Shown here: in pieces, positions 1 through 6,687 of the stretch
Layout: each line of letters starts with the position of its first letter
Numbering within the stretch: the stretch's first letter is position 1
Assembly: GCA_021774205.1 (NCBI GenBank)
Contig: JAJFJI010000113.1
Span: 1-9,091, forward strand
DNA: 9,091 bases
Source: Nitrosomonas sp.
Lineage (GTDB): Bacteria; Pseudomonadota; Gammaproteobacteria; Burkholderiales; Nitrosomonadaceae
Direction: 5' to 3'
Notes under the pieces: model-generated
Told to the model about the DNA's origin: nothing
What the model saw: the letters and a program-made list of their open reading frames with translations, nothing else
Databases searched by the model: none
Program-made: the position numbers and the translations under genes

Positions 1-155
1 TGTTTATCAAAAATCATTGCCAAAGTTCGATCAACCAATGGCCAGTATCGACGGCTTTGTTTAAATTCCTGCTTGATCCAACGGGTACGCTCGAATAAAT
101 ATTCAAACTCTTTGCCGCTGAAATCATTGAACTGCAAAAAATGCTTTAATTGCAT
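1..155 (-). CDS. argF: Ornithine carbamoyltransferase, N-terminal part (cut by window edge)
   Basis: The reverse strand from an ATG at 153-155 encodes 51 codons beginning MQLKHFLQF and ending LAMIFDK, where the window stops. This is the typical N-terminus of anabolic ornithine carbamoyltransferase, which joins ornithine and carbamoyl phosphate to form citrulline in cytosolic arginine synthesis. The helix with FERTRWIKQEFK and the segment leading to MIFDK are characteristic. In the family the carbamoyl-phosphate-binding STRTR motif follows almost immediately, so the catalytic residues lie outside the window. The gene is 46 bases downstream of argD on the same strand, so the two are probably co-transcribed. 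I see no strong Shine-Dalgarno before the ATG. The start is chosen from the family N-terminus. The main alternative is another carbamoyltransferase, made unlikely by the argD neighbour. Confidence 0.88.
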   Translation of the reverse strand, partial: MQLKHFLQFNDFSGKEFEYLFERTRWIKQEFKQSRRYWPLVDRTLAMIFDK

Positions 156-201
156 GGTATTGGCAACTTAATGAATTTTTTAGACCAGATAAACGCAATG
201 A

Positions 202-1383
202 CTAACTATCAGCGTTATGTAAGAATTCTTTGATTAGCAAGGAAGTGGTTTCAACGACTTGTTCTGCTTCATTCTGTTGCATCACGAGTGCTGGCAGCAA
301 GCGCACCACGCTATCTGATGTTACATTTATCAATAACCCTCGTGCTAGCGCCTTGGCTACTAATTCGCCACATGGCTTCGCAAGCTCAATGCCAATCATT
401 AAACCTTGCCCGCGAATTTGAACCACACCTGCTTCCCCAGCAAGAAAGTGTTTCAATCTGTCGCGAATAAAATTACCTAGCTTCATCGCATGACTAATCA
501 AGTCATCTTCTTCAATGATACGCAGTGTAGCAAGCGCAGCGGCACAGGCTAATGGATTTCCGCCAAAAGTCGATGCATGATTACCGGGTTTAAATACGCC
601 CGATGCCTTACCCTTGGCCACACAAGCGCCAATCGCCACACCGGAACCTAATCCCTTAGCCAGCGTCATGACATCTGGCACGATAGCGCTATGCTGAAAA
701 GCAAACCATTTTCCGCTACGACCAATCCCACATTGCACCTCGTCGAGCATTAAAAACCAATCATTTTCATCACATATCCGGCGCAAATTTTGCAAATAAT
801 GTGCTTGCGGTATATTGACACCCCCTTCCCCTTGATACGGCTCCACCAGCACGGCAACTATATTCTTATTGTGTATCGCAACGTGGGTAATGGCATCAAT
901 GTTATTATAAGGAACCCGAACAAAACCCGTGAGCAAGGGCTCGAAGCCGGCCTGAACTTTACGATTACCGCTCGCAGTCAAGGTCGCCATAGAGCGGCCA
1001 TGAAAAGATTGTTCCATAACAATAATGGTGGGCAGGTCTATTGCTTTATTGTGTCCATGAAGCCTTGCCAGTTTAATCGCCGCTTCGTTTGCTTCCGCAC
1101 CTGAGTTACAAAAATAAACATTATCCATACCAGACAATGTCACTAATTTTGTCGCCAATTTTTCCTGTTTATCAATTTGATAAAGGTTTGAAGTATGGAT
1201 CAGTGTTCTGGCCTGCTCGCAAAGCGCTTCAACTAATCTTGGATGACAATGGCCCAATCCACACACGGCAATACCTGCAAGTGCATCAAGGTAACGTTTA
1301 CCTTTATCATCCCACAGCCATACGCCCTCACCTTTGGCAAAGGTAACAGGCAATGGTGCATAAGTTTGCATCAGATGGGACAC
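202..1383 (-). CDS. argD: Acetylornithine aminotransferase (class III PLP enzyme)
   Basis: This 393-residue protein has the usual family length. It transfers an amino group from glutamate to N-acetylglutamate semialdehyde, giving acetylornithine in arginine synthesis; many homologues also use succinyl-diaminopimelate. Visible motifs are GIAVCGLGHCHP (37-48), the phosphate-binding NSGAEANEAA (93-102), SFHGR (126-130), EPYQGEGGV (181-189), LDEVQCGIGR (213-222) with the PLP-contacting Asp214, the Schiff-base lysine in LAKGLGSG (Lys243), and STFGGNPLACA (271-281). The start is a GTG at 1383, giving MSHLMQTYAP, which resembles the family N-terminus; a GAG at 1393-1395 is a modest ribosome site. 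An in-frame ATG four codons in (1369-1371) is possible but has no visible ribosome site. argF follows in the same direction, and gyrA is divergent. No key residue is missing. Confidence 0.95.
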   Translation of the reverse strand: MSHLMQTYAPLPVTFAKGEGVWLWDDKGKRYLDALAGIAVCGLGHCHPRLVEALCEQARTLIHTSNLYQIDKQEKLATKLVTLSGMDNVYFCNSGAEANEAAIKLARLHGHNKAIDLPTIIVMEQSFHGRSMATLTASGNRKVQAGFEPLLTGFVRVPYNNIDAITHVAIHNKNIVAVLVEPYQGEGGVNIPQAHYLQNLRRICDENDWFLMLDEVQCGIGRSGKWFAFQHSAIVPDVMTLAKGLGSGVAIGACVAKGKASGVFKPGNHASTFGGNPLACAAALATLRIIEEDDLISHAMKLGNFIRDRLKHFLAGEAGVVQIRGQGLMIGIELAKPCGELVAKALARGLLINVTSDSVVRLLPALVMQQNEAEQVVETTSLLIKEFLHNADS

Positions 1384-1450
1384 GGGACAGTACTCGATTT
1401 TAGAAGTAAAGCGAAATACGGCAACAGAAGCCGCCGCTAATAAATGAGAT

Positions 1451-1459
1451 TGCTAGAAT
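1451..1459 (+). promoter_or_regulatory. Candidate extended -10 (TGCTAGAAT), forward strand
   Basis: TGCTAGAAT matches the extended -10 pattern TGnTATAAT at eight of nine defined or free positions. No -35 hexamer is recognisable at the usual distance. A transcript would start near 1466, about 325 bases before gyrA, so it would be either a distal gyrA promoter or the start of a short RNA ending near the T-run at 1509-1515. It lies four bases from the reverse-strand TATAAT assigned to argD. This is motif evidence only. Confidence 0.25.
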
Positions 1460-1462
1460 CAA

Positions 1463-1468
1463 ATTATA
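1463..1468 (-). promoter_or_regulatory. Candidate argD -10 box
   Basis: Read on the reverse strand this is a perfect TATAAT. It would start transcription near 1456 and give argD a leader of about 70 bases. The -35 region is poor: AAATAG at a 17-base spacing or TTAAAT at 19. Support rests on the exact -10 match and on its position upstream of argD. Confidence 0.35.
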
Positions 1469-1495
1469 AAAGTGCGCATCTTTACCTATTTAACC

Positions 1496-1515
1496 AGCTT
1501 TATCAAGCTTTTTTT
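1496..1515 (+). terminator. Weak hairpin plus T7 run, possible intrinsic terminator
   Basis: AGCTT (1496-1500) and AAGCT (1505-1509) form a five-pair stem with the loop TATC, followed by a run of seven T ending at 1515. The geometry fits an intrinsic terminator read rightward, but the stem has only two G-C pairs. It could end a short transcript from the -10 match at 1451-1459. In this AT-rich context it may be chance. Confidence 0.22.
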
Positions 1516-1594
1516 CCATTAATTATTCAGCCTATTGTCATGATTTGATCCAAAAATCGACAAAATATATTGATTTAAAGATAATGCTAGTAGT

Positions 1595-1631
1595 GATTGC
1601 CTGCTTGGTTCAAAACATAACCGCGGCAATC
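1595..1631. repeat. Interrupted 13-bp inverted repeat (stem-loop) upstream of gyrA
   Basis: The right arm, 13 bases at 1619-1631 (AACC, GC, GGCAATC), pairs completely with the left arm GATTGCC (1595-1601), GC (1603-1604) and GGTT (1607-1610). The left arm has a one-base bulge at 1602 and a two-base bulge at 1605-1606. The loop is eight bases (1611-1618). No T-run follows on either strand, so it is not a standard terminator. It lies upstream of the proposed gyrA promoter and could be an operator, a structured part of a longer leader, or a remnant of a dispersed palindromic repeat. Confidence 0.5.
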
Positions 1632-1705
1632 TAAACTTGTTTTCATCATTTCTTTAAAGCTCGTAGCAATTCAATATCAAAGTTAACAGAGATAGCATCG
1701 CAACA

Positions 1706-1714
1706 TGATAGAAT
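1706..1714 (+). promoter_or_regulatory. Candidate gyrA promoter, extended -10 (TGATAGAAT)
   Basis: TGATAGAAT fits the extended -10 consensus with one mismatch and predicts a start near 1721, giving gyrA a leader of roughly 70 bases. There is no good -35 at 16-18 bases. TTAACA at 1683-1688 is 20 bases away, which is too far, but extended -10 promoters can work without one. An AT-rich tract lies upstream. In E. coli gyrase genes are induced by DNA relaxation through sequences around the -10; whether that holds here cannot be read from the sequence. Confidence 0.45.
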
Positions 1715-1718
1715 AGCG

Positions 1719-1747
1719 TGTTTTTTGTGTCGTGGACATAAAAAATA
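1719..1747 (+). promoter_or_regulatory. Stem-loop at the predicted 5' end of the gyrA mRNA
   Basis: T6 (1721-1726), G, TGTC (1728-1731), loop GTG (1732-1734), GACA (1735-1738), T and A6 (1740-1745) form an 11-pair stem with one G-U pair. It extends to 13 pairs through G1720-U1746 and U1719-A1747. The start site predicted from the -10 at 1709-1714 falls on the first bases of this stem. A 5'-terminal hairpin is known in other mRNAs, such as ompA of E. coli, to slow degradation. As DNA it is also an imperfect palindrome that a repressor could bind. Confidence 0.45.
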
Positions 1748-1767
1748 GCACATATCTCAATTCACTG

Positions 1768-1780
1768 TTTCTCAGAGAAA
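1768..1780 (+). promoter_or_regulatory. Palindrome covering the gyrA ribosome-binding site
   Basis: TTTCTC and GAGAAA flank a central A, giving a perfect 13-base odd palindrome. The only purine-rich ribosome site for gyrA, AGAGAAA (1774-1780), lies inside it, nine bases before the ATG. In RNA it can fold as a five-pair stem with loop CAG that partly hides the ribosome site. The stem is weak, so any effect would be modest. Confidence 0.35.
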
Positions 1781-1789
1781 TTATAACTA

Positions 1790-4336
1790 ATGGATCAATT
1801 TGCAAAGGAAACTTTGCCCATCAGCCTCGAAGAGGAGATGCGGCGTTCCTATCTTGATTACGCCATGAGCGTAATTGTAGGGCGTGCACTGCCGGATGTG
1901 CGGGATGGCCTAAAACCCGTACATCGGCGCGTTCTGTTTGCAATGCATGAACTTTCCAATGACTGGAACCGTCCCTACAAAAAATCCGCGCGTATCGTTG
2001 GCGACGTGATTGGTAAGTATCACCCACACGGCGACACCGCCGTATATGACACGATTGTCCGCATGGCTCAGAATTTCTCGTTACGCTACATGCTAGTGGA
2101 CGGACAAGGAAACTTTGGCTCGGTGGATGGAGATAACGCTGCAGCAATGCGCTACACCGAAATCCGTATGTCGCGCATTGCGCACGAACTTTTGGTCGAT
2201 CTTGATAAAGAAACGGTAGATTTTGGCCTAAATTACGACGAGACAGAAAAAGAGCCACTTATTCTGCCAGCGAAAATCCCAAATCTGCTCATCAATGGTT
2301 CCTCTGGTATTGCCGTTGGCATGGCAACCAATATTCCACCGCACAATTTGAATGAAGTTGTCGAAGCATGCCTCACCCTATTAAATAATCCTGCCACGAG
2401 TATCGACGAGTTAATCGAACACATCCAAGCACCTGATTTTCCAACTGCCGGGATTATTTACGGCATTTCTGGTGTTAGAGATGGCTATCGTACTGGACGT
2501 GGACGAGTCATTATGCGCGCCCGCACGCATTTTGAGGATATGGATAAAGGGAATCGTCAGTGTATTATCATCGACGAGTTACCTTATCAAGTAAACAAGG
2601 CTAATTTGTTAATACGTATTGGCGAATTGGTTCGAGACAAAAAAATTGAAGGCATTTCTGATTTGCGCGACGAATCGGACAAATCAGGGATGCGCGTCGT
2701 TATTGAGCTCAAACGAGGGGAAGTGCCCGAGGTCGTACTGAACAACTTGTATAAAGAAACACAGATGCAAGATACTTTCGGCATGAATATGGTTGCACTG
2801 CTGGACGGCCAACCGCAATTACTGAATCTCAAGCAAATATTAGCTGCATTTCTGCGCCATCGCCGTGAAGTTGTTACACGGCGCACCCTGTTTGAACTGA
2901 AAAAAGCACGCGAGCGCGGTCATTTACTCGAGGGTCTCGCGGTCGCATTATCCAATGTTGACGAAATCATCGCCTTAATCAAGGCAGCGCTAACGCCTGC
3001 CGTAGCAAAAGAGGGCTTAATGGCAAGAGCCTGGCGATCTCAGTTGATAGAAGAAATGCTTACTCGCGCAGCAACGGATTCAGCAGCATTTCGTCCAGAG
3101 GGATTAGCAAAAGAATTTGGTTTGTCAGAACAAGGCTATTACTTATCCGATGCGCAAGCGCAGGCAATTCTGGAAATGCGCTTGCAACGCTTAACTGGCA
3201 TGGAACAGGATAAAATTGTTGAGGAATACAAGGATGTCATGAATAAAGTCATTGACTTCCTTGACATACTTGCCAACCCAGCTCGCATCACGGTTATCAT
3301 CACGGAAGAAATGATAGCCATTAGAGAACAATTCGGCGACAAACGCCGCAGCGAAATCGTGACGAGCACCCAAGATCTCGGCATGGAAGATTTGATTACG
3401 CCAGCCGATGTCGTCGTTACACTGTCTCATGGCGGTTACATCAAATCTCAGCTGTTAGACGAATATCACGCACAGAAACGTGGCGGACGCGGCAAACAGG
3501 CAACCGGGACTAAAGAAAATGATTTTATTGATCAATTGTTTATTGCGAATACGCACGATTATATATTGTGTTTCTCCAGTCGGGGACGTGTGTACTGGAT
3601 CAAGGTTTATACAGTACCGCAAGGTAGCCGTGTATCACGTGGCAGACCTATCGTCAATCTGGTGCAACTGGAAGAAGGTGAAAAAATCAATGCCATACTC
3701 CCAGTGAAATCTTTTGATGAAACCCGTTTTATATTCATGGCTACATCGGGTGGTGTTGTAAAGAAAACACCACTGTCTGAATTTTCCCGCCCACGCAGTA
3801 ATGGCATCATTGCAATTGGATTAGATGAAGGAGATTATCTGATTGGCGTCTCGTTAACCGAAGGCAAACATGACGTCATGATGTTCTCAGACAATGGAAA
3901 AGCAATGCGTTTTGATGAAAATGATGTACGACCAACAGGACGCAACGCAAGAGGTGTGCGCGGCATGAAACTAGGTGCGGGGCAGCGAGTTATCTCCATG
4001 CTTGTTGCCAAGGATGAAGAACTCGCCGTATTAACTGCAACTGAAAATGGTTATGGCAAACGAACGCCAATTAATGAATATACCCGCCATAATCGTGGCA
4101 CTCAGGGCATGATTGCTATTAAGACCAACGAACGTAATGGCAAGGTCGTAACAGCAAAATTAGTTAAACCAGATGATGAAATTATGCTGATTACAACCGG
4201 TGGCGTACTAATTAGAACGCGCGTCAATGAAGTACGTGAAATGAGCCGCGCTACACAGGGTGTGACCCTGATCAACCTGGATGATGGCGAGAAACTTGCT
4301 GGATTGGAAAGAGTGATTGAAACAGACGAAGAATAA
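1790..4336 (+). CDS. gyrA: DNA gyrase subunit A
   Basis: This 848-residue protein is the breakage-reunion subunit of gyrase, which with GyrB forms an A2B2 complex that introduces negative supercoils using ATP. The N-terminal domain begins MDQFAKETLPISLEEEMRRS, a common betaproteobacterial start. The active-site tyrosine is Tyr122 in AMRYTE (119-124), with Arg121 beside it. The quinolone-pocket segment runs KYHPHGDTAVYD (76-87), with Thr83 and Asp87. The coiled-coil tower region lies around 350-500. The GyrA box is QKRGGRG (562-568), the hallmark that separates GyrA from ParC. The DNA-wrapping beta-pinwheel repeats fill about 535-835, followed by a short acidic end (TDEE). Length and motifs are complete. 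The ribosome site AGAGAAA is weak and sits in a palindrome. serC follows after 58 bases. Confidence 0.98.
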   Translation: MDQFAKETLPISLEEEMRRSYLDYAMSVIVGRALPDVRDGLKPVHRRVLFAMHELSNDWNRPYKKSARIVGDVIGKYHPHGDTAVYDTIVRMAQNFSLRYMLVDGQGNFGSVDGDNAAAMRYTEIRMSRIAHELLVDLDKETVDFGLNYDETEKEPLILPAKIPNLLINGSSGIAVGMATNIPPHNLNEVVEACLTLLNNPATSIDELIEHIQAPDFPTAGIIYGISGVRDGYRTGRGRVIMRARTHFEDMDKGNRQCIIIDELPYQVNKANLLIRIGELVRDKKIEGISDLRDESDKSGMRVVIELKRGEVPEVVLNNLYKETQMQDTFGMNMVALLDGQPQLLNLKQILAAFLRHRREVVTRRTLFELKKARERGHLLEGLAVALSNVDEIIALIKAALTPAVAKEGLMARAWRSQLIEEMLTRAATDSAAFRPEGLAKEFGLSEQGYYLSDAQAQAILEMRLQRLTGMEQDKIVEEYKDVMNKVIDFLDILANPARITVIITEEMIAIREQFGDKRRSEIVTSTQDLGMEDLITPADVVVTLSHGGYIKSQLLDEYHAQKRGGRGKQATGTKENDFIDQLFIANTHDYILCFSSRGRVYWIKVYTVPQGSRVSRGRPIVNLVQLEEGEKINAILPVKSFDETRFIFMATSGGVVKKTPLSEFSRPRSNGIIAIGLDEGDYLIGVSLTEGKHDVMMFSDNGKAMRFDENDVRPTGRNARGVRGMKLGAGQRVISMLVAKDEELAVLTATENGYGKRTPINEYTRHNRGTQGMIAIKTNERNGKVVTAKLVKPDDEIMLITTGGVLIRTRVNEVREMSRATQGVTLINLDDGEKLAGLERVIETDEE

Positions 4337-4353
4337 TCGTCGATTACTGAAGA

Positions 4354-4375
4354 AATTTTTTTAGCAATTTTTTTA
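4354..4375 (+). repeat. Two tandem copies of AATTTTTTTA in the gyrA-serC spacer
   Basis: AATTTTTTTA occurs at 4354-4363 and again at 4366-4375, separated by GC, with a period of 12. The 58-base spacer otherwise contains no convincing terminator hairpin, so readthrough from gyrA into serC is plausible. The T7 tracts could cause polymerase pausing or slippage. serC then has a short ribosome site, CGGA, ending six bases before its ATG. Confidence 0.4.
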
Positions 4376-4394
4376 AAAGTTTTACGGATTTTTT

Positions 4395-5489
4395 ATGTCC
4401 CACATATACAATTTCAGCGCAGGCCCGGCAGTCTTGCCAAAAGAGGTTCTACAACAGGCAAGCGAAGAACTGCTTGATTGGCATGGCAGCGGTATGTCAG
4501 TCATGGAAATGAGTCACCGCAGTAAAGAATTTATGTCCATTGCTGAAAAAGCAGAAAACGATTTTCGCGAGTTGATGGGAATACCCGAAAATTACAAAGT
4601 GTTATTTTTGCAGAGTGGCGCATCCAGTCAATTCGCCATGGTGCCAATGAATTTGCTTCGCGGCAGGCAGGATGCTGATTACATTTATACTGGGCAATGG
4701 TCGCAAAAAGCAATTAAAGAAGCCAAAAAATACTGTTCAGTCAATGTTGCCGCTTCCTCAGAAGATGCTAATTTCACCTACGCACCAAATCAACATGATT
4801 GGAAGCTTAATCCAAACGCAGCTTATGTCCATTACACACCGAATGAAACCATAGGGGGCGTTGAGTTTAACTGGATTCCTGATTTAACAGATAAAAACAA
4901 CAATATCCCGTTGGTAGCAGATATGTCATCAACTATTTTATCCCGCCCGTTGGATGTCACCAAGTTCGGGCTGATTTATGCTGGCGCCCAGAAAAATATC
5001 GGGCCTGCTGGACTCACTGTTGTTATCATTCGGGAAGATTTGATGGGAATAACTCTGCCTGGCACACCAACTATGTATGACTATAAAATCCATGCCGACA
5101 ATCATTCTATGTATAACACCCCACCGACTTACGCCTTATATATCACTGGACTTGTATTGACATGGCTAAAGAAGCTGGGCGGATTAACCGCAGTAGAACG
5201 TATCAATATCACTAAAGCTAACCTATTATATGAGCTGTTAGATTCCAGCGATTTTTATCATTGCCCGGTAGCCAAACCTGATCGTTCACGGATGAATGTG
5301 CCCTTTACGCTTAAAGATTCAGCGCTAGATAAAGAATTTCTGAAACAGGCAGAATCACATGGCCTAATCCAATTGAAAGGTCATCGGTCTGTGGGCGGCA
5401 TGCGCGCTTCAATCTATAACGCCATGCCAATAGAAGGGGTTAACACATTGGTTTCATTCATGAAGGAGTTCGCCAATAATCATGCCTGA
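4395..5489 (+). CDS. serC: Phosphoserine aminotransferase
   Basis: This 364-residue class V PLP aminotransferase converts 3-phosphohydroxypyruvate and glutamate to phosphoserine. In many bacteria it also makes 4-phosphohydroxythreonine for pyridoxal phosphate synthesis. Diagnostic segments are YNFSAGPAVLP (5-15), GMSVMEMSHRS (33-43), the phosphate-binding QSGASSQF (73-80), VHYTPNETIGGVEF (145-158), ADMSST (175-180), the PLP lysine in YAGAQKNIGPAGLT (Lys200), and the C-terminal GHRSVGGMRASIYNAMP (329-345), which carries the substrate-phosphate-binding His330-Arg331. Length equals the family norm. The ATG at 4395 is preceded by CGGA at six bases. The 3' end overlaps serA by eight bases, so the two consecutive pathway enzymes are probably translationally coupled. 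The gyrA-serC order is common in Betaproteobacteria. Confidence 0.97.
   Translation: MSHIYNFSAGPAVLPKEVLQQASEELLDWHGSGMSVMEMSHRSKEFMSIAEKAENDFRELMGIPENYKVLFLQSGASSQFAMVPMNLLRGRQDADYIYTGQWSQKAIKEAKKYCSVNVAASSEDANFTYAPNQHDWKLNPNAAYVHYTPNETIGGVEFNWIPDLTDKNNNIPLVADMSSTILSRPLDVTKFGLIYAGAQKNIGPAGLTVVIIREDLMGITLPGTPTMYDYKIHADNHSMYNTPPTYALYITGLVLTWLKKLGGLTAVERINITKANLLYELLDSSDFYHCPVAKPDRSRMNVPFTLKDSALDKEFLKQAESHGLIQLKGHRSVGGMRASIYNAMPIEGVNTLVSFMKEFANNHA
5463..5468 (+). promoter_or_regulatory. Shine-Dalgarno of serA inside serC
   Basis: AAGGAG is a strong ribosome site lying within the last codons of serC. It is 13 bases from the serA ATG at 5482, a rather long spacing. No closer in-frame start exists. 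Together with the eight-base gene overlap it supports coupled translation of serC and serA. Confidence 0.6.
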
Positions 5490-6681
5490 GCGCGCGCACA
5501 AGATCTTTAATATTCTCACCCTCAATCAAATTTCGCCGGTTGGCCTCGGTTGTTTTCCTGCCAATCATTACCTGGTTGGTAACGAAATAGTCAATCCGGA
5601 TGCCATTTTGGTACGCTCACACGATATGCAAACAATGGATATTCCAAACAGTGTGATTGCAATTGGCCGAGCAGGTGCAGGGACTAATAATATACCCGTC
5701 AAGGACATGAGTCTTCGTGGTGTTCCAGTATTTAATACCCCTGGCGCAAACGCCAATGCAGTTAAGGAATTGGTTTTAGCCGGTATGCTATTGGCATCAC
5801 GCAACTTAATTCCGGCGCTTCAATTTGTTGATGAACTACGAGGAGATGATACTGTACTTCACAAACAAACTGAAAAAGGGAAAAAGCAGTTTTCCGGCAT
5901 TGAGTTGCCCGGGCGGACACTGGGTATTATTGGTCTCGGCAAGATTGGAAAGCTAGTTGCCGACGCAGCGATTGAACTTGGCATGAAAGTTATCGGCTAT
6001 GATCCAAATATAACCATTGATGCAGCCTGGCGTTTATCTGCCGCAGTAAAAAAAGCACAAAGTATTGAAGAATTACTACGCTGCAGTGATTTTATTACAC
6101 TGCATGTGCCATTACTGGATGCCACGCGTCAGCTAATCAACGAAGATAGCGTGAAAAATATGAAACAGGGCACCACGCTATTAAATTTTTCCCGCGACGG
6201 TATTATCGATGAAGATGCTGTTTTAGCAGGAATTGACAATAAAAAAATAAAGTACTATGTGTGCGACTTTCCAACCCACAAGTTACTTCATCATAACGCA
6301 GTGATTACACTACCCCATCTGGGCGCGTCAACACTGGAAGCAGAAGAAAATTGCGCCGTTATGGTTGTGAATCAACTCATGGACTATCTGCAGAATGGAA
6401 ACATCACGAACACAGTTAATTTTCCCGATGTCGTTATGGACCGTGAATCACCCTATCGCGTCGCGGTGGCCAACGCCAACGCCCCCAACCTACTTGGACA
6501 AATATCAACAAATATGGCCAAAACGGGTCTAAATATACACAATATGACCAATAAATCCCGCGGCGAAATGGCTTATACATTAGTTGACGTGGACAGCCCT
6601 GCACCCCAAGAAACAATAGACAATATCAGCAGGATCTCTGGTGTGCTAATGGCACGCTACTTGCCGGTTCTAACTGAATAA
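5482..6681 (+). CDS. serA: D-3-phosphoglycerate dehydrogenase with C-terminal ACT domain
   Basis: This 399-residue NAD-dependent 2-hydroxyacid dehydrogenase most likely oxidises 3-phosphoglycerate, the first step of serine synthesis. The N-terminal substrate domain includes ILVRSHDM (42-49) and IGRAGAGTNNIP (61-72). The Rossmann core starts LGIIGLGKIG (147-156), with Asp174 at the end of the second strand indicating NAD preference. The catalytic arginine is in NFSRDGIIDE (Arg238) and the catalytic histidine in LPHLGAST (His279). Where E. coli SerA has FPTEP with the catalytic glutamate, this protein reads FPTHK (263-267), so His266 sits in its place. An ACT domain follows at about 327-399. 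The position directly after serC fixes the pathway. It is shorter than three-domain SerA types. I recall a similar compact class from other bacteria but could not check this. Confidence 0.92.
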   Translation: MPERAHKIFNILTLNQISPVGLGCFPANHYLVGNEIVNPDAILVRSHDMQTMDIPNSVIAIGRAGAGTNNIPVKDMSLRGVPVFNTPGANANAVKELVLAGMLLASRNLIPALQFVDELRGDDTVLHKQTEKGKKQFSGIELPGRTLGIIGLGKIGKLVADAAIELGMKVIGYDPNITIDAAWRLSAAVKKAQSIEELLRCSDFITLHVPLLDATRQLINEDSVKNMKQGTTLLNFSRDGIIDEDAVLAGIDNKKIKYYVCDFPTHKLLHHNAVITLPHLGASTLEAEENCAVMVVNQLMDYLQNGNITNTVNFPDVVMDRESPYRVAVANANAPNLLGQISTNMAKTGLNIHNMTNKSRGEMAYTLVDVDSPAPQETIDNISRISGVLMARYLPVLTE

Positions 6682-6687
6682 TTTTCA

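Larger units (their letters stand above)
1384..1789. other. Divergent intergenic region argD/gyrA with several inverted repeats
   Basis: This 406-base AT-rich stretch separates the leftward argD from the rightward gyrA, and I find no convincing coding sequence in it. It holds a reverse-strand TATAAT (1463-1468), forward extended -10 matches at 1451-1459 and 1706-1714, a small hairpin with a T7 run (1496-1515), an interrupted 13-bp inverted repeat (1595-1631), a long stem-loop (1719-1747) and a short palindrome over the gyrA ribosome site (1768-1780). Short A-tracts at 1552-1556 and 1562-1565 are spaced about one helical turn apart, which could bend the DNA slightly. The divergent arrangement means both operons must be controlled from here. 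Confidence 0.8.

Noticed and set aside
790..1104. Forward open frame of 104 codons opposite argD
   Set aside because: It lies entirely antisense to conserved PLP-enzyme sequence, and the predicted product has no recognisable motif.
1369..1371. ATG as the argD start instead of the GTG at 1383
   Set aside because: It would drop MSHL, which matches family N-termini, and no ribosome site precedes it. It remains possible but is less likely.
1683..1714. TTAACA as a -35 box for the gyrA -10 at 1709-1714
   Set aside because: The spacer would be 20 bases, outside the normal 16-18. The extended -10 explains the site better.
1821..2258. Open reading frame of 145 codons on the reverse strand inside gyrA
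   Set aside because: It is fully contained in the conserved breakage-reunion domain of gyrA, resembles no protein I know and has no separate gene context. It is best explained as a shadow of gyrA codons.
2587..2886. Reverse-strand open frame of 99 codons inside gyrA
   Set aside because: It is Ser/Arg-rich low-complexity translation typical of an antisense shadow, with no ribosome site or family resemblance.
4334..4362. Terminator after gyrA: TAATC-GTC-GATTA stem followed by a T7 run
   Set aside because: The stem has only five pairs with one G-C and is separated from the T-run by nine bases, so it does not have terminator geometry.
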